From positions 1 through 64,000 of the forward strand of contig JABFQW010000081.1 of the NCBI GenBank assembly GCA_013141455.1: a stretch of DNA of 64,000 bases, in the 5' to 3' direction. This document shows, piece after piece, positions 10,701 to 19,242 of this stretch; positions within the stretch are counted from its first letter, which is position 1; every line of letters starts with the position of its first letter. The stretch comes from Bacteroidales bacterium (lineage in GTDB: Bacteria > Bacteroidota > Bacteroidia > Bacteroidales > F082). A program made the translations under genes and the position numbers. The notes under the pieces were generated by a model. That model ran no database searches. It was not told the DNA's origin and saw only the letters and a program-made list of their open reading frames with translations.

Positions 10701-10909
10701 GTAGCCGGAGCCATGGATATATAACCCGATTTCAAAGCTCCCGCCAGCAATTCCAAATTAAAAACAAAGCCAACCAATGCTATAACAGCAATAAAAACCA
10801 CGAACCAGGCTGATAAAACAGCCATTGAGGCAATTCCGGAATTTTGCTTCAAAGCAAATAAGTTCATCATAGTATCGATTAAAAGACGAAATATATCAGA
10901 TTCTTTCAA
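7730..10909 (-). CDS. Membrane multi-PAS sensor histidine kinase
   Basis: 1059 residues. The N-terminal ~300 residues form about eight hydrophobic helices of an integral membrane sensor module. Four PAS domains follow, starting near TLIDNIPDTIYVKDVDARK, LKSLNDCVSITDINDQIIY, YRVLVENQGEGLGQVDVNE and FLETIIESLNHPFYVINVED; three end in the DITERK/DITDKK linker typical of PAS-PAC units. The fourth PAS has four closely spaced cysteines (KTCYGM, PCSML, KCPLDIC). The kinase core shows FFSIIAHDLRSPFSAILG (phospho-accepting His), NLISNALKFTP (N box), DSGVGIS and GTGLGLVLCKEFV (G boxes). There is no receiver domain and no adjacent response regulator, so the partner is elsewhere. Confidence 0.9.
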   Translation of the reverse strand: MKESDIFRLLIDTMMNLFALKQNSGIASMAVLSAWFVVFIAVIALVGFVFNLELLAGALKSGYISMAPATAISFVVFGLVIASGACHIQVLFRRQLFTIAIGLVSLYCFFIFIVQIIGIELVQSNRYFKLISCLLVDPINRMAPYAGLLFFLSGVTLIAKIFFPRKWIVLQFVSGMGFLVGFAGFVISLGYLFGTPFQYSGSLIPIAFNTGVSFMVLGISMVSLGGSNSFISRLFSGSVSSSIVLRVFLPLIIGGIILQSLAFVILTEYFALNAALVLALLTVISVILTTVVIILVSKYVFKKADLAEVERKKTEEIIRRERILLRTLIDNIPDTIYVKDVDARKVLANNADVLATGFQNETEILGKLDTEIFNEIDGEHGYAQDMQVIKSGKSLIDDEKEYIDNEGVVKWLRTSKIPLRDSNGIIVGLVGIGHDITDKKNQEEQFLLMTHALKSLNDCVSITDINDQIIYVNDGFLKTYGYERSELIGQNIKIVRKKDSEEELTDIILPATIHSGWHGEIINCRKDGTEFPIEISSSPVRNEAGEIIALIGIATDITERKRMEAALESSKEQYRVLVENQGEGLGQVDVNEVFKFANPAAEQIFGVESGGLLGKNLSEFVSPESMEFIRSETKKRARNERSSYEIDILTKDGQKRYLLITATPQIDQNGNHIGAFGIFRDITLQKQADIELVKQKTFLETIIESLNHPFYVINVEDFTVKLSNTAAKKFFKQGKKTCYGMTHNAEMPCSMLGEKCPLDICVKTKKSISVEHVHTDKHGHTMIADVHVYPIFDENGMVTQVIEYSLDITERKNIEFQLAKQTDELRELNSTKDKFFSIIAHDLRSPFSAILGLSGLLSSNFSEFDSKTIEDSVNEIDKASKKAFSLLENLLEWARSQTGKMEFLPEKFDMVSLINEAVGVAQTFAKKKGVMLSAIMPDKLDVFADKNMIHTILRNLISNALKFTPQHGKVVVTMYSTKHHIVFSVADSGVGISKANIEKLFKIDKSFTNPGTNNEKGTGLGLVLCKEFVQMHKGEIWVESELGKGSTFLVKIPLDDLNS

Positions 10910-11128
10910 ACAACCGCAATAAAGGTACTATTCCTAAGTCAAAATCCGTATGTTTTGATTTAAAAATTGAATTAATTCGATGATACAGTTGATTTTCAAT
11001 ACTTTAAATATAATAATTACAGTCCGATTTTCATTGCTAATAATCAATTTTCAGCGTTTTGGTTTAATCTTATATGATGATAAAAAACAAGCTGACGAAT
11101 AAAACCTTTAACCAACGCATGAAGCCCG

Positions 11129-11136
11129 TATCTTTG
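11129..11136 (+). promoter_or_regulatory. Candidate -7 element for the MBL hydrolase
   Basis: TATCTTTG fits TAnnTTTG, with a predicted start near 11143 and the ATG at 11156, giving a very short leader, as is common in this phylum. Confidence 0.45.
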
Positions 11137-11155
11137 AACCCGATAAAAACCAGGG

Positions 11156-11977
11156 ATGACAGATAATTTATTTACAGATACTTTCGAGTTTTGTAGTTTG
11201 GGCAGTGGTAGCAGCGGAAACAGTTATTATATTGGAAACGGAACAATGGGTTTCTTAATTGATGCCGGGATTAACGGCCAGCATCTGAAGCGAAACTTAC
11301 AATCTATTGGAATTCAGATTGAAATGATCAAAGGCGTTGTGATTACACACGACCACATCGACCATATCAGGGCGTTGAATGCGATGACACGGATTTACAA
11401 TATGCCAATTTACGCGACTTTTGGAACCTGGCGTGGTATTCTGAATAACCGGTTTGCCGGTAATGTTGAACATAGCTGCCACGAATTAATCGATACAAAA
11501 GAAGATTTTTCTATCGCCGGATTTACGATCAGGGCATTTCCGGTTTCGCATGATGCACAGGAACCTGTTGGGTTTCATGTAACAAAAGGAAATAAAACGC
11601 TTACACTGGCTACTGATATTGGTACCATCGGCGAACCGGCCGCCCACTTTCTGCGAAAAGCGAATGTAGTAATTCTTGAATCGAATTATGATGAAGAGAT
11701 GCTAATAAACGGGAGATACACCAAAGAACTGAAAAACAGAATTTTAGGTGAAAAAGGACACCTCGATAACAGAGATGCGGCTAAGTTTATCGCTGAAAAT
11801 TATCACGAAAACATGAGTCACATTTTTCTTTGTCACCTTAGCCAGGAAAACAACACCCCTGAACTCGCGCTTCAGGCTCTTCATCAATGCTTAAGTAAAA
11901 AAGATGTTCAACTGCACCCGAATACCGTGGTTCATGCTTTGCCACGGACCCATCGTTCGGAGGTGTATTTTATTTAA
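11156..11977 (+). CDS. MBL-fold metallo-hydrolase, YycJ/WalJ-like
   Basis: 273 residues. The metallo-beta-lactamase signature is clear: FCSLGSGSSGNSYYIG at the N-terminus, VVITHDHIDHIRALNAM (HxHxDH, two metals), FPVSHDAQEPVGF, LATDIGTIGEP, VILESNYDEEML and a late IFLCHLSQENN His. The opening and the ESNYDEEML segment match the WalJ/YycJ subgroup, putative 5'-3' exonucleases linked with cell-wall control in Firmicutes; in Bacteroidota the gene is common but stands apart from walRK. Here it is followed after 34 bp by the small VF530 gene, so the two may be co-transcribed. Confidence 0.85.
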   Translation: MTDNLFTDTFEFCSLGSGSSGNSYYIGNGTMGFLIDAGINGQHLKRNLQSIGIQIEMIKGVVITHDHIDHIRALNAMTRIYNMPIYATFGTWRGILNNRFAGNVEHSCHELIDTKEDFSIAGFTIRAFPVSHDAQEPVGFHVTKGNKTLTLATDIGTIGEPAAHFLRKANVVILESNYDEEMLINGRYTKELKNRILGEKGHLDNRDAAKFIAENYHENMSHIFLCHLSQENNTPELALQALHQCLSKKDVQLHPNTVVHALPRTHRSEVYFI

Positions 11978-12011
11978 TTAATCTGCTAATTATTAATCAT
12001 TTATAAATAAT

Positions 12012-12230
12012 ATGAGTCAGATAAACAATCCACTTCATGGTAAAACACTTGAAACCATACTCACTGAATTAGTCGATTTTTATGGTTGGGAACAACTCGG
12101 TTTTAAAATAAATATCCGTTGTTTTAACGAAAACCCGAGTATCAAATCGAGTTTGACATTTTTACGACGTACTGAATGGGCCCGTAAAAAAGTTGAAGAA
12201 CTATATCTGGAAGTATTTCACAATTATTGA
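12012..12230 (+). CDS. VF530 family (DUF2132) small protein
   Basis: 72 residues, the usual length of the VF530/DUF2132 family. The whole protein matches the family pattern: [20 protein letters not shown], then [20 protein letters not shown] and [20 protein letters not shown]. Members are small, DNA-binding-like helical proteins of unproven function. It follows the MBL hydrolase closely on the same strand. Confidence 0.85.
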   Translation: MSQINNPLHGKTLETILTELVDFYGWEQLGFKINIRCFNENPSIKSSLTFLRRTEWARKKVEELYLEVFHNY

Positions 12231-12372
12231 TGATTCGAATTTTTTAGTAACAATCACTTATGTATCGCACAAAGACCTTAATAATTCAAATGCAAAGTAT
12301 TGAATTCATATAATAAATTTAAACGTACTGACATATAATATATTACAAATTCAGTATTTGATATTCAAATCT

Positions 12373-12456
12373 CTTTGTGAACCTCTGTACCTTCTTTGTG
12401 ATACTTTGTGCAACAGTTTTTAGCAATACCACAAAAGGCACTAAGAAGACACAAAG
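12373..12456. repeat. Imperfect inverted repeat in the 12231-12582 gap
   Basis: The 352-bp gap holds no gene. Inside it, CTTTGTGAACCTCTGTACCT at 12373 pairs imperfectly with the reverse complement of the segment ending GAAGACACAAAG at 12456, giving a long, loose hairpin. Text of this kind (CTTTGTG-rich arms) looks like a small dispersed palindromic element or remnant. It lies between convergent genes and could also act as a transcription end. Confidence 0.4.
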
Positions 12457-12582
12457 CCATGCAATGAGCTTGTTGAACTATACTGCAAAAGACTAAATAT
12501 TATTATATGTCGCTATGAATCAATTATATACTTATATATATTACAAATGCGAAACATAAGTAATCAAATGTAAATCAAATCA

Positions 12583-13338
12583 TTAATCTATTGGTTCGAT
12601 TTTCCTGAAAATCACTTTATACGTTGCTCCGCCAAAATTCTTTTTCGAAAAAGAGAATGACTTTCCCCTTTTTATTTTCCAGGCATTAAGTTTCGAAATT
12701 TTCGCATCCTGAATGGTAATATTACATGTTTGTGCATCAAGGCTCTTCTTACAGCTTTTTTCAAACTCTTTATAAAGCTTAAAACTTGACACGAGAAAGA
12801 ATTGCTTTTTTTCACCGTTGATATGCTTTCTGATATCAAAAGCCCATTCAAAGTAAAACCCTGATTTCACCATACCTTCATCGGTAGTAACATCTGATTT
12901 GTAATACGATATCTGAGGTGGAAGATAATATCCTTCTTCCCATTCAAAATAAGCGGATGAATCCGTGTTTAGCATCGAATTTTCCCTAAATTTTAATGTG
13001 CTGCTGGCAGGTTTGTCACCTTTTGGTAACATGCTCAAAATAATTGCATCGTCCGATCTCGTAAGATCAATATAAGGCAAACCCAATGGCTTTCCCGTTG
13101 TATCGAGTGGTTTATCTTTTAGCGAAATTCCTCCAAGATAGAATTGATGGGTTTCACCATATTTAACGATAACACTATCCCAGACAGCCGTAAAATCAAG
13201 TGATGTTTTGTCGTTATAATGGTAGATCAGTGTGAGTTTATAATAGTCTTTTATATCTTTTTTTAAAATATTTTCCTGAGCCGACAGACCACTAAGCAGG
13301 AGCAAAAAAGCCAACAATACTGTATTTTTTTTTATCAT
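12583..13338 (-). CDS. Exported protein of unknown function
   Basis: About 251 residues from the ATG at 13338, beginning with a signal peptide (MIKKNTVLLAFLLLLSGLSA). The mature part is mixed beta with no recognised domain; charged C-terminus IFRKIEPID. Cysteines occur only as a pair in KSCKKSLDAQTC, which could form a disulfide. The frame stays open upstream to 13440, but a TAnnTTTG promoter at 13392-13399 and the signal peptide both favour the shorter start. Convergent with the VF530 gene and downstream of the ABC-F gene. Confidence 0.65.
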   Translation of the reverse strand: MIKKNTVLLAFLLLLSGLSAQENILKKDIKDYYKLTLIYHYNDKTSLDFTAVWDSVIVKYGETHQFYLGGISLKDKPLDTTGKPLGLPYIDLTRSDDAIILSMLPKGDKPASSTLKFRENSMLNTDSSAYFEWEEGYYLPPQISYYKSDVTTDEGMVKSGFYFEWAFDIRKHINGEKKQFFLVSSFKLYKEFEKSCKKSLDAQTCNITIQDAKISKLNAWKIKRGKSFSFSKKNFGGATYKVIFRKIEPID

Positions 13339-13391
13339 AATAATTTGAATTATGGTTTTCAATAAAGTATCGGAAACCCAAAAGGAAAGGT

Positions 13392-13399
13392 CAAAGGTA
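13392..13399 (-). promoter_or_regulatory. -7 element for the exported protein gene
   Basis: Minus-strand TACCTTTG. It lies upstream of the ATG at 13338 but inside the longer open frame, so it argues against a start at 13440. Confidence 0.45.
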
Positions 13400-13463
13400 A
13401 CGTAAATGAAAGGTGCATGAGAAAAGTCAGGCCCAGTCATCTGTTTTAATAATGAATTCTGAT

Positions 13464-15107
13464 TTACTTTGAGATATTCCGCTCCAGTTCCTTCAGGTTA
13501 TCCATTTTCTTTTTCTCAAGAAACTCCCTGATACCGCTCAGATGTTCTTTCACACGTTTGTTGCCGAATTCAAATACTTTACCAACCAAACCGTCCAGAA
13601 AATCGCGGTCATGTGAAACTAATATAAGTGTACCGTCATAATCCATCAGGGCACTTTTCAGAATATCTTTCGTCTTGAGGTCGAGGTGGTTAGTTGGCTC
13701 ATCGAGTATAAGCAGGTTTACCGGTTCAAGCAAAAGCTTTATCATTGCCAGCCTGGTGCGCTCACCACCCGATAAAACTTTTACTTTTTTGGTCCAGCTA
13801 TCGCCACCGAACATGAATGCGCCCAATAAATCTTTTATTTTTGTACGGATATCCCCTACCGCAACATCGTCAATCGTTTGATACACAGTGTTTTCTTCAT
13901 CAAGGATGGAAGCCTGATTTTGAGCAAAATATCCTATCATTGCATTATGCCCAAGGGTGAGTTTGCCATCAAATTCTATCTCACCCATGATTGCCTTTAC
14001 GAGGGTTGATTTCCCTTCACCATTTTTACCCACAAACGCTACCCTGTCGCCTCTTTGAATGGTGAAAGATGTATCAGAAAACACGATATGGTCGCCATAC
14101 TTCTTTGTGATATGTTCGGCAATCACAGGATAGCTCCCCGATCTTGGTGAAGGAGGAAACCTGAGTTTCAAGGCTGAGGTATCCACTTCGTCCACTTCAA
14201 CGATTTCGAGTTTTTCGAGCATTCGTACCCTCGATTGTACCTGATTTGTTTTGGAATAAGTACCTTTAAAACGATCAATAAAATCCTGATTATCAGCGAT
14301 CATTTTTTGCTGATCATCAAACTGTCGTTGTTGTTGTTCGCGTCGTTCCAGCCTTAGTTCGAGATATTTTGAATAATTTACTTTGTAATCGTACGCCCTT
14401 CCCATCGTAATCTCGATGGTGCGGGTGGTAATATTATCCACGAAAGCCTTGTCGTGCGAAATGATCATCACGGCTTTGGCGCTGTTCACGAGAAATTCCT
14501 CGAGCCATTGAACCGACTCAATATCGAGATGGTTTGTTGGCTCATCGAGTAAAATAAGGTCAGGTTTCTTTAAAAGAATCTTCGCTAATTCGATACGCAT
14601 GCGCCAACCTCCACTGAATTCGCTCGTTTGGCGATTAAAATCGGAACGAAGAAATCCAAGTCCAAGTAAAATTTTCTCGATTTCGGCATCATAATTCGTT
14701 TCTTCCTGAGAGTAAAATTTCTCACTTAAGGTAGATAACTTTTCAATAATACCATAATACTCCTCTGATTCATAATCAGTTCGCGATGAAAGCTGCTCAT
14801 TGAGCGCGTTAATCTCATGCTCCATATCAAGCGCCTCAGCAAAAGCTTTAGCGGTTTCTTCAAACACAGTACAGTTATCGTTTGTGATAAGATGTTGGGG
14901 AAGATAGGCAATGATATTGTCGGCAGGAACCGTAACACGGCCTCGTGATGCGGTCTTTTCACCTGCGATAATTTTGAGCATGGTCGATTTACCGGCGCCA
15001 TTCTTTCCCATAAGGGCGATGCGGTCTTTGTCGTTGATAGCGAATGAAATATCTTTAAATAATGTGGTTCCGCCAAACTCAACAGTAAGGCCATCTACTG
15101 AAATCAT
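13464..15107 (-). CDS. ABC-F family ATPase
   Basis: 547 residues with two ATP-binding cassettes and no membrane segment, the ABC-F layout. First cassette: Walker A GKNGAGKS (about residue 35), signature FSGGWRMRIELAK, Walker B LILLDEPTNHLD. A charged linker rich in Arg, Glu and Gln (about 240-310, LRLERREQQQRQFDDQQKM) corresponds to the ribosome-contacting P-site tRNA-interaction motif. Second cassette: GKNGEGKS, LSGGERTRLAMIK, LLILDEPTNHLD. ABC-F proteins act on the ribosome, either as translation factors or giving antibiotic protection; which applies here is not clear. It is closest in pattern to the YbiT/Uup-like housekeeping set. Confidence 0.9.
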   Translation of the reverse strand: MISVDGLTVEFGGTTLFKDISFAINDKDRIALMGKNGAGKSTMLKIIAGEKTASRGRVTVPADNIIAYLPQHLITNDNCTVFEETAKAFAEALDMEHEINALNEQLSSRTDYESEEYYGIIEKLSTLSEKFYSQEETNYDAEIEKILLGLGFLRSDFNRQTSEFSGGWRMRIELAKILLKKPDLILLDEPTNHLDIESVQWLEEFLVNSAKAVMIISHDKAFVDNITTRTIEITMGRAYDYKVNYSKYLELRLERREQQQRQFDDQQKMIADNQDFIDRFKGTYSKTNQVQSRVRMLEKLEIVEVDEVDTSALKLRFPPSPRSGSYPVIAEHITKKYGDHIVFSDTSFTIQRGDRVAFVGKNGEGKSTLVKAIMGEIEFDGKLTLGHNAMIGYFAQNQASILDEENTVYQTIDDVAVGDIRTKIKDLLGAFMFGGDSWTKKVKVLSGGERTRLAMIKLLLEPVNLLILDEPTNHLDLKTKDILKSALMDYDGTLILVSHDRDFLDGLVGKVFEFGNKRVKEHLSGIREFLEKKKMDNLKELERNISK

Positions 15108-15128
15108 AGGTAAATTTTAAATGAGCGG

Positions 15129-15136
15129 CAAAGATA
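15129..15136 (-). promoter_or_regulatory. Candidate -7 element for the ABC-F gene
   Basis: Minus-strand TATCTTTG, about 22 bp before the ATG at 15107, with predicted transcription start near 15122. Confidence 0.45.
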
Positions 15137-15246
15137 GGTGAAAAAACGATGGAACGGAAGGTTGAAGTAAGGGGTATGGCGTTTGGCAAATTCCGGATCA
15201 ATTAAAAATGAAGTAACTATTCATCCTCCTCGATGGTTCGAAGTTG

Positions 15247-15399
15247 CAACTAAACGCAGCGTTCTCATCCGCTTTGTGGGATAATCCGTACCATTTAAAT
15301 TGAAATCATTGTTCTTGTATTTCATGTTGTTATAAAAATATCCAATTGTCTATTTCGGAAATCTTCCTGTATGGATTACAACTAAGCACAGCGTTCTCA
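15247..15399. repeat. Two copies of a 21-bp direct repeat in the 15108-15468 gap
   Basis: CAACTAAACGCAGCGTTCTC at 15247 and CAACTAAGCACAGCGTTCTC at 15379 agree at 18 of 20 positions and lie 132 bp apart; each is followed a little later by an AATCCG motif. A weaker relative (hairpin CTTAGTT-GCA-AACTAAG) is at about 24784. The gap otherwise holds only the ABC-F promoter; no gene is seen. They look like pieces of a small dispersed repeat family. Confidence 0.45.
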
Positions 15400-15468
15400 C
15401 CGAAGGTAAATCCGCAACAGGGATGGTTGGCCAAAAGACTAAAAATCACAAACCCAGAGTATTAATTT

Positions 15469-17505
15469 TTATTTATCGAAATAATATGAGTATCCAACTT
15501 GTGCCTGACTAAATCCATCATCAATATTTTTTGCAAGACAACCATTGTAACGGTATCTGAAAAATAATTTACCTTTCGTATTAGAAGTTGGAGAATATCC
15601 TGCAAAGAGTTCGAGCCCATAAAGTGTTTTATCTCGCCAACTTATTTCTTTAACCACATTGTCTAAAGATGCTGTTTGATAAATATTTTCATTAAGTAAA
15701 TTGGTATGATTTAAGTTACCGCGAAGTTCAAAGAAATAGCGTTCATCAGTTTGAAAAGCTAATCTCACAATAACTTTATAATTAAAAGTATTTACACCTT
15801 GCTCTTTTAGAAATACAATACTATCATTCAAGAGATAGGTCGAATCCACTACACCGGTTCTTCCAAAAGCAATTCCGTGATCAATGTAAAGATTGGTTTT
15901 TAAAGATGGTACTGAAAGCATCAACAAATTTAGTTCAGTGCCAATAGAGAAAATCTCGTTTTGCTTCAATCCCAATGTGGTAATAAAAGAAGAGTCGTTT
16001 ACTTTTTTAAGTTCATAATACTTATTATTTTTTTCGAATTTTGAAAGTGTAACATTTGGAGTTACATATGTTATCCAACCCCAATAAGCACTTTTGTTCT
16101 TATTTTCCCATAGCAACAAACGATATGGTGTAAGGTACATTTCTTTTGAAAACTCTGTTTGAACCAACCCATTCGGACTTGTTCCATCCATTCCAATAAA
16201 ATCACTAAAGACTTTAAATTCAAACAGTTTTGTTGATAAGGGTTTATATAAAACAATTTTTTGAAGCTGATTATTTTTAACAATTGTAAAGGTTGTGTCA
16301 GAAGGACTGAAATCACGGCGATAATTCTTCAATTCAGGACGATAAAATGCTAAAACATCATGAAGTTTGACATGATATCTTTCTTCATTAATTATTCCAA
16401 ATAGATATGTTTTTCTAATATTTTGATCTATACTATTATTGGATGAAATACCGATAGGGTATAAATTTCGTAATGTAACATGATTTTGAAATGAGCCCAT
16501 TCCATTATTTGGAAGTAAACTATTTTGTTGTATGGTTCCATAAACAAGCATGGTTTCAATAAATGTTTGTGTTATATCAATTTTTATCGAATCAATTTTC
16601 ATTTTATGAAAATCATTAACCTGAAAGACAGAATCCTTTACTTGCTTAATTTTTGAAATTGTGCTTAATTGAAACTTTACATTTTCATGGAGGTTATTTG
16701 TAGCTGAAATTAAGTCATTTGTAAAAGACTTTGTTTGGGAACTATCATTTTTCATAGTATTAATTGATTTCACTATTGAATCATTTTTTTCAGCAGCTTG
16801 ACTAAGTGATTCAAGATATAATGCATATTTCACATTAAGATTTTTATCAATAATGGACTCTATGTTTTCGATACCATATTTTTTTAAATGTTTTTTATCA
16901 TAAGCTCTACACTTATCTAACAGCGTATCAAAAATAGAATCTTTTTTAAAGACGATAAAATTCTTGTAAGACAGCGTTTGTCTATATTTTTTTGCTGACT
17001 TTCTTTGTTTATCATCAATTTTATCATCCTCTTTATCGATTACTATTTTCTTTTGTTTATTGTAGAGTCGGATAGCTTCTTTTAAGTCAATAATGTAGGT
17101 CTTAGAAACATCAAAATTTTCTTTTATTAAGTAGACGGAGTTTGACTCAAATCCCATAACTCCCGCGACCGGACGATAATTGTTTGTCTCTTTGAGTATG
17201 TTTCGTTTTTGAACTTCATAAAAAATCCTTCCGGCTTCTTCAATATTCTCAGCAGATGTTTGTTTACATTTACTACTTTCAAATGCATTTACAACTGTTT
17301 CGTACTTCCAGGTAAAGATTGCTGCAGTGTCAGTATCACAATTTCCAAATTTCAATAATATATAATCTCCTTTGTCAATTACCTCAACCCATTTATCGGG
17401 TTCGTTAAAAATATTATCTTTTAAAATAACATCTTGTGCTAATGTAACTGTACTACAGTAAATTACCAACATTAATCCGATAATAATTTGTAATTTAGTT
17501 TTCAT
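15469..17505 (-). CDS. Large exported, probably outer-membrane protein of unknown function
   Basis: 678 residues. A signal peptide (MKTKLQIIIGLMLVIYCSTV) is followed by a charged helical region (about 150-300, rich in Lys/Asp/Glu, probably coiled coil) and a C-terminal half of alternating beta strands that ends QVGYSYYFDK, the aromatic ending expected of an outer-membrane barrel. I do not recognise the family. Base composition is more AT-rich than the ABC-F gene and it is next to the SEFIR module, so it is probably part of the acquired island, perhaps unrelated to the module in function. Confidence 0.6.
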   Translation of the reverse strand: MKTKLQIIIGLMLVIYCSTVTLAQDVILKDNIFNEPDKWVEVIDKGDYILLKFGNCDTDTAAIFTWKYETVVNAFESSKCKQTSAENIEEAGRIFYEVQKRNILKETNNYRPVAGVMGFESNSVYLIKENFDVSKTYIIDLKEAIRLYNKQKKIVIDKEDDKIDDKQRKSAKKYRQTLSYKNFIVFKKDSIFDTLLDKCRAYDKKHLKKYGIENIESIIDKNLNVKYALYLESLSQAAEKNDSIVKSINTMKNDSSQTKSFTNDLISATNNLHENVKFQLSTISKIKQVKDSVFQVNDFHKMKIDSIKIDITQTFIETMLVYGTIQQNSLLPNNGMGSFQNHVTLRNLYPIGISSNNSIDQNIRKTYLFGIINEERYHVKLHDVLAFYRPELKNYRRDFSPSDTTFTIVKNNQLQKIVLYKPLSTKLFEFKVFSDFIGMDGTSPNGLVQTEFSKEMYLTPYRLLLWENKNKSAYWGWITYVTPNVTLSKFEKNNKYYELKKVNDSSFITTLGLKQNEIFSIGTELNLLMLSVPSLKTNLYIDHGIAFGRTGVVDSTYLLNDSIVFLKEQGVNTFNYKVIVRLAFQTDERYFFELRGNLNHTNLLNENIYQTASLDNVVKEISWRDKTLYGLELFAGYSPTSNTKGKLFFRYRYNGCLAKNIDDGFSQAQVGYSYYFDK

Positions 17506-17748
17506 GGCATTTAATTATTTATTGAATATAATCATCTAACTTAGCCTTTTATTCAAAGTTTACTACAAATTTAATAACAAAGCATTATTTTCTGAGCAAT
17601 TATTTGTTTTCAATATTTATCGGACATGGATAACATATCCGCGTCAGCAGGGGATTAAATTTCCTCGCAAGTGGAGGATAAGTCTATTTATTTTTCTAAT
17701 ATAATGATAGTAACTTTTTATGTAAACCAATGTTTCAATTTTAAGATA

Positions 17749-19236
17749 TTATGCTGGATTTATTTTAGGAAAAATTAATTCTACGAACTTTTGCTTATCA
17801 ACAAATGCAGGAAGTTTTTCATTCCCATTTGAAAACATACACTCAAAACAATCTTTATTGTGCATGCAATTATCCGAATTACAAAAATCCAGATTCGTTA
17901 TTTTTTGAGGAAAACTTGATAAAAAAATGAAGGATTGAGATAACCATTTATCTATATTTCCTTTACTTAATTTTTCCAATAGTTGGGGTTTTGAAAACAC
18001 AAGTTTTTGACCTTCTTGAAAGAAAGTAGTATTATCTTCATCTTTTAACAATGGGATAAATACAGCCCCTATTTCTGAGTTGATCTCTCTAAAAATATGT
18101 GACCATTGAGATTCTTCGTCTTTACCAGCGATAATAATAGGCTTGCTACCTTCGTTTTTGTTGATAAATTTTTCAGCTTCATAAATTGAAGCAGCCCAAG
18201 TAAATAATGGGCTTATATATTTAAGGGTTGTTCGATCATTAATCTTTTTTTGCGCCTCATCATTATAGCTTTCATCTTTAGTATTGAATACCGTAAGTTG
18301 ATTTATTTTAATCGAAGAACTGATTTTTACAAATTTGGATAAAATATTACCTCCGTCAGGAAAATCAGGAGTAAAATATTGATTTAGAAAACTTATTTCA
18401 AATCTTTCAATCTTACTTCTCTTAAGGCTTTCCTCTAATTTCTTTTTGAATTCAACATCCTGTTTATTTGGAGTTATGTCAGAATGCTCACCACAATTAG
18501 CAATTATTATTTTCGTATCCCATCCCAATAGAAATAGAATTCTAACGATTTCAATTTGAGCCTTATGAATCAAATTAATATGCAAGCGTGGTACTATTGG
18601 CCAAATTACAATCGATTTTCTTGTTAAATTTTCAGAACTTAAATAAAATGGTTCAAATCCTGTATGCTCAAAAATATTAAATACAGTTTCATTATTAACT
18701 TCATATTCATTATTTTGATTGGAAATATTTTGCTCAAATGGATTTGGGCCCAATTCCGGTTCTAAATAATAGTCCTTGCCATAAATTTTATAATATAATT
18801 CTTTATATTTATTTTCAGATATTATATCATCAGAAAAGTCTAACAAATACGAATCTTTGAATTGAAAAGGTAATGTTTCATTGAATTTGGATGAAACTTC
18901 CCGTTTAATAAAAATAAGTTTATTTTTAAGATCAATATCTCTATTTATTATGGTTGCTAGTTTAGTTTCAAAGGCAACACCACTTTCAAAAATTTGAGCC
19001 TTTTTTGCATAATTTCTAGTAGCAACAATTATTACATAATCACTTTGCTCAAAACCATCTACCATTATTTGATTAAGGTTTGAGGTTTTCTTGAGTTGAT
19101 ATTTATCAATAGTTGCATCTATACCAAATTCTGTCCGTAATTTATCAGTAAAATTTTTCACCCATTCTTCATGTTCTTTAGAGTCATAACTATAACTAAT
19201 AAATACTTTTGGGCGGGGTTTTTCGGTAGTGTTCAT
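17749..19236 (-). CDS. SEFIR-domain (TIR-related) protein with a nucleotidyltransferase/HUP-like C-terminal half
   Basis: 495 residues. Residues 9-135 form a SEFIR domain: KVFISYSYDSKEHEEWV, IDATIDKYQLKK, FEQSDYVIIVATRNYAKKA and SGVAFETKL follow the family pattern closely. SEFIR is TIR-related and bacterial versions act in phage defence, sometimes by consuming NAD. The rest (about 205-440) is not a named domain to me, but WPIVPRLHINLIHKAQIEI, LGWDTKIIIANCGEHSD, GKDEESQW and KLVFSKP are spaced like the HIGH-type, partner and KMSKS-type regions of a class I aminoacyl-tRNA synthetase-like HUP fold. Four cysteines near the end (452, 457, 463, 466) look zinc-binding. Six bp after the radical SAM gene; last of a three-gene run. 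Confidence 0.75.
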   Translation of the reverse strand: MNTTEKPRPKVFISYSYDSKEHEEWVKNFTDKLRTEFGIDATIDKYQLKKTSNLNQIMVDGFEQSDYVIIVATRNYAKKAQIFESGVAFETKLATIINRDIDLKNKLIFIKREVSSKFNETLPFQFKDSYLLDFSDDIISENKYKELYYKIYGKDYYLEPELGPNPFEQNISNQNNEYEVNNETVFNIFEHTGFEPFYLSSENLTRKSIVIWPIVPRLHINLIHKAQIEIVRILFLLGWDTKIIIANCGEHSDITPNKQDVEFKKKLEESLKRSKIERFEISFLNQYFTPDFPDGGNILSKFVKISSSIKINQLTVFNTKDESYNDEAQKKINDRTTLKYISPLFTWAASIYEAEKFINKNEGSKPIIIAGKDEESQWSHIFREINSEIGAVFIPLLKDEDNTTFFQEGQKLVFSKPQLLEKLSKGNIDKWLSQSFIFLSSFPQKITNLDFCNSDNCMHNKDCFECMFSNGNEKLPAFVDKQKFVELIFPKINPA

Positions 19237-19242
19237 AATTAA

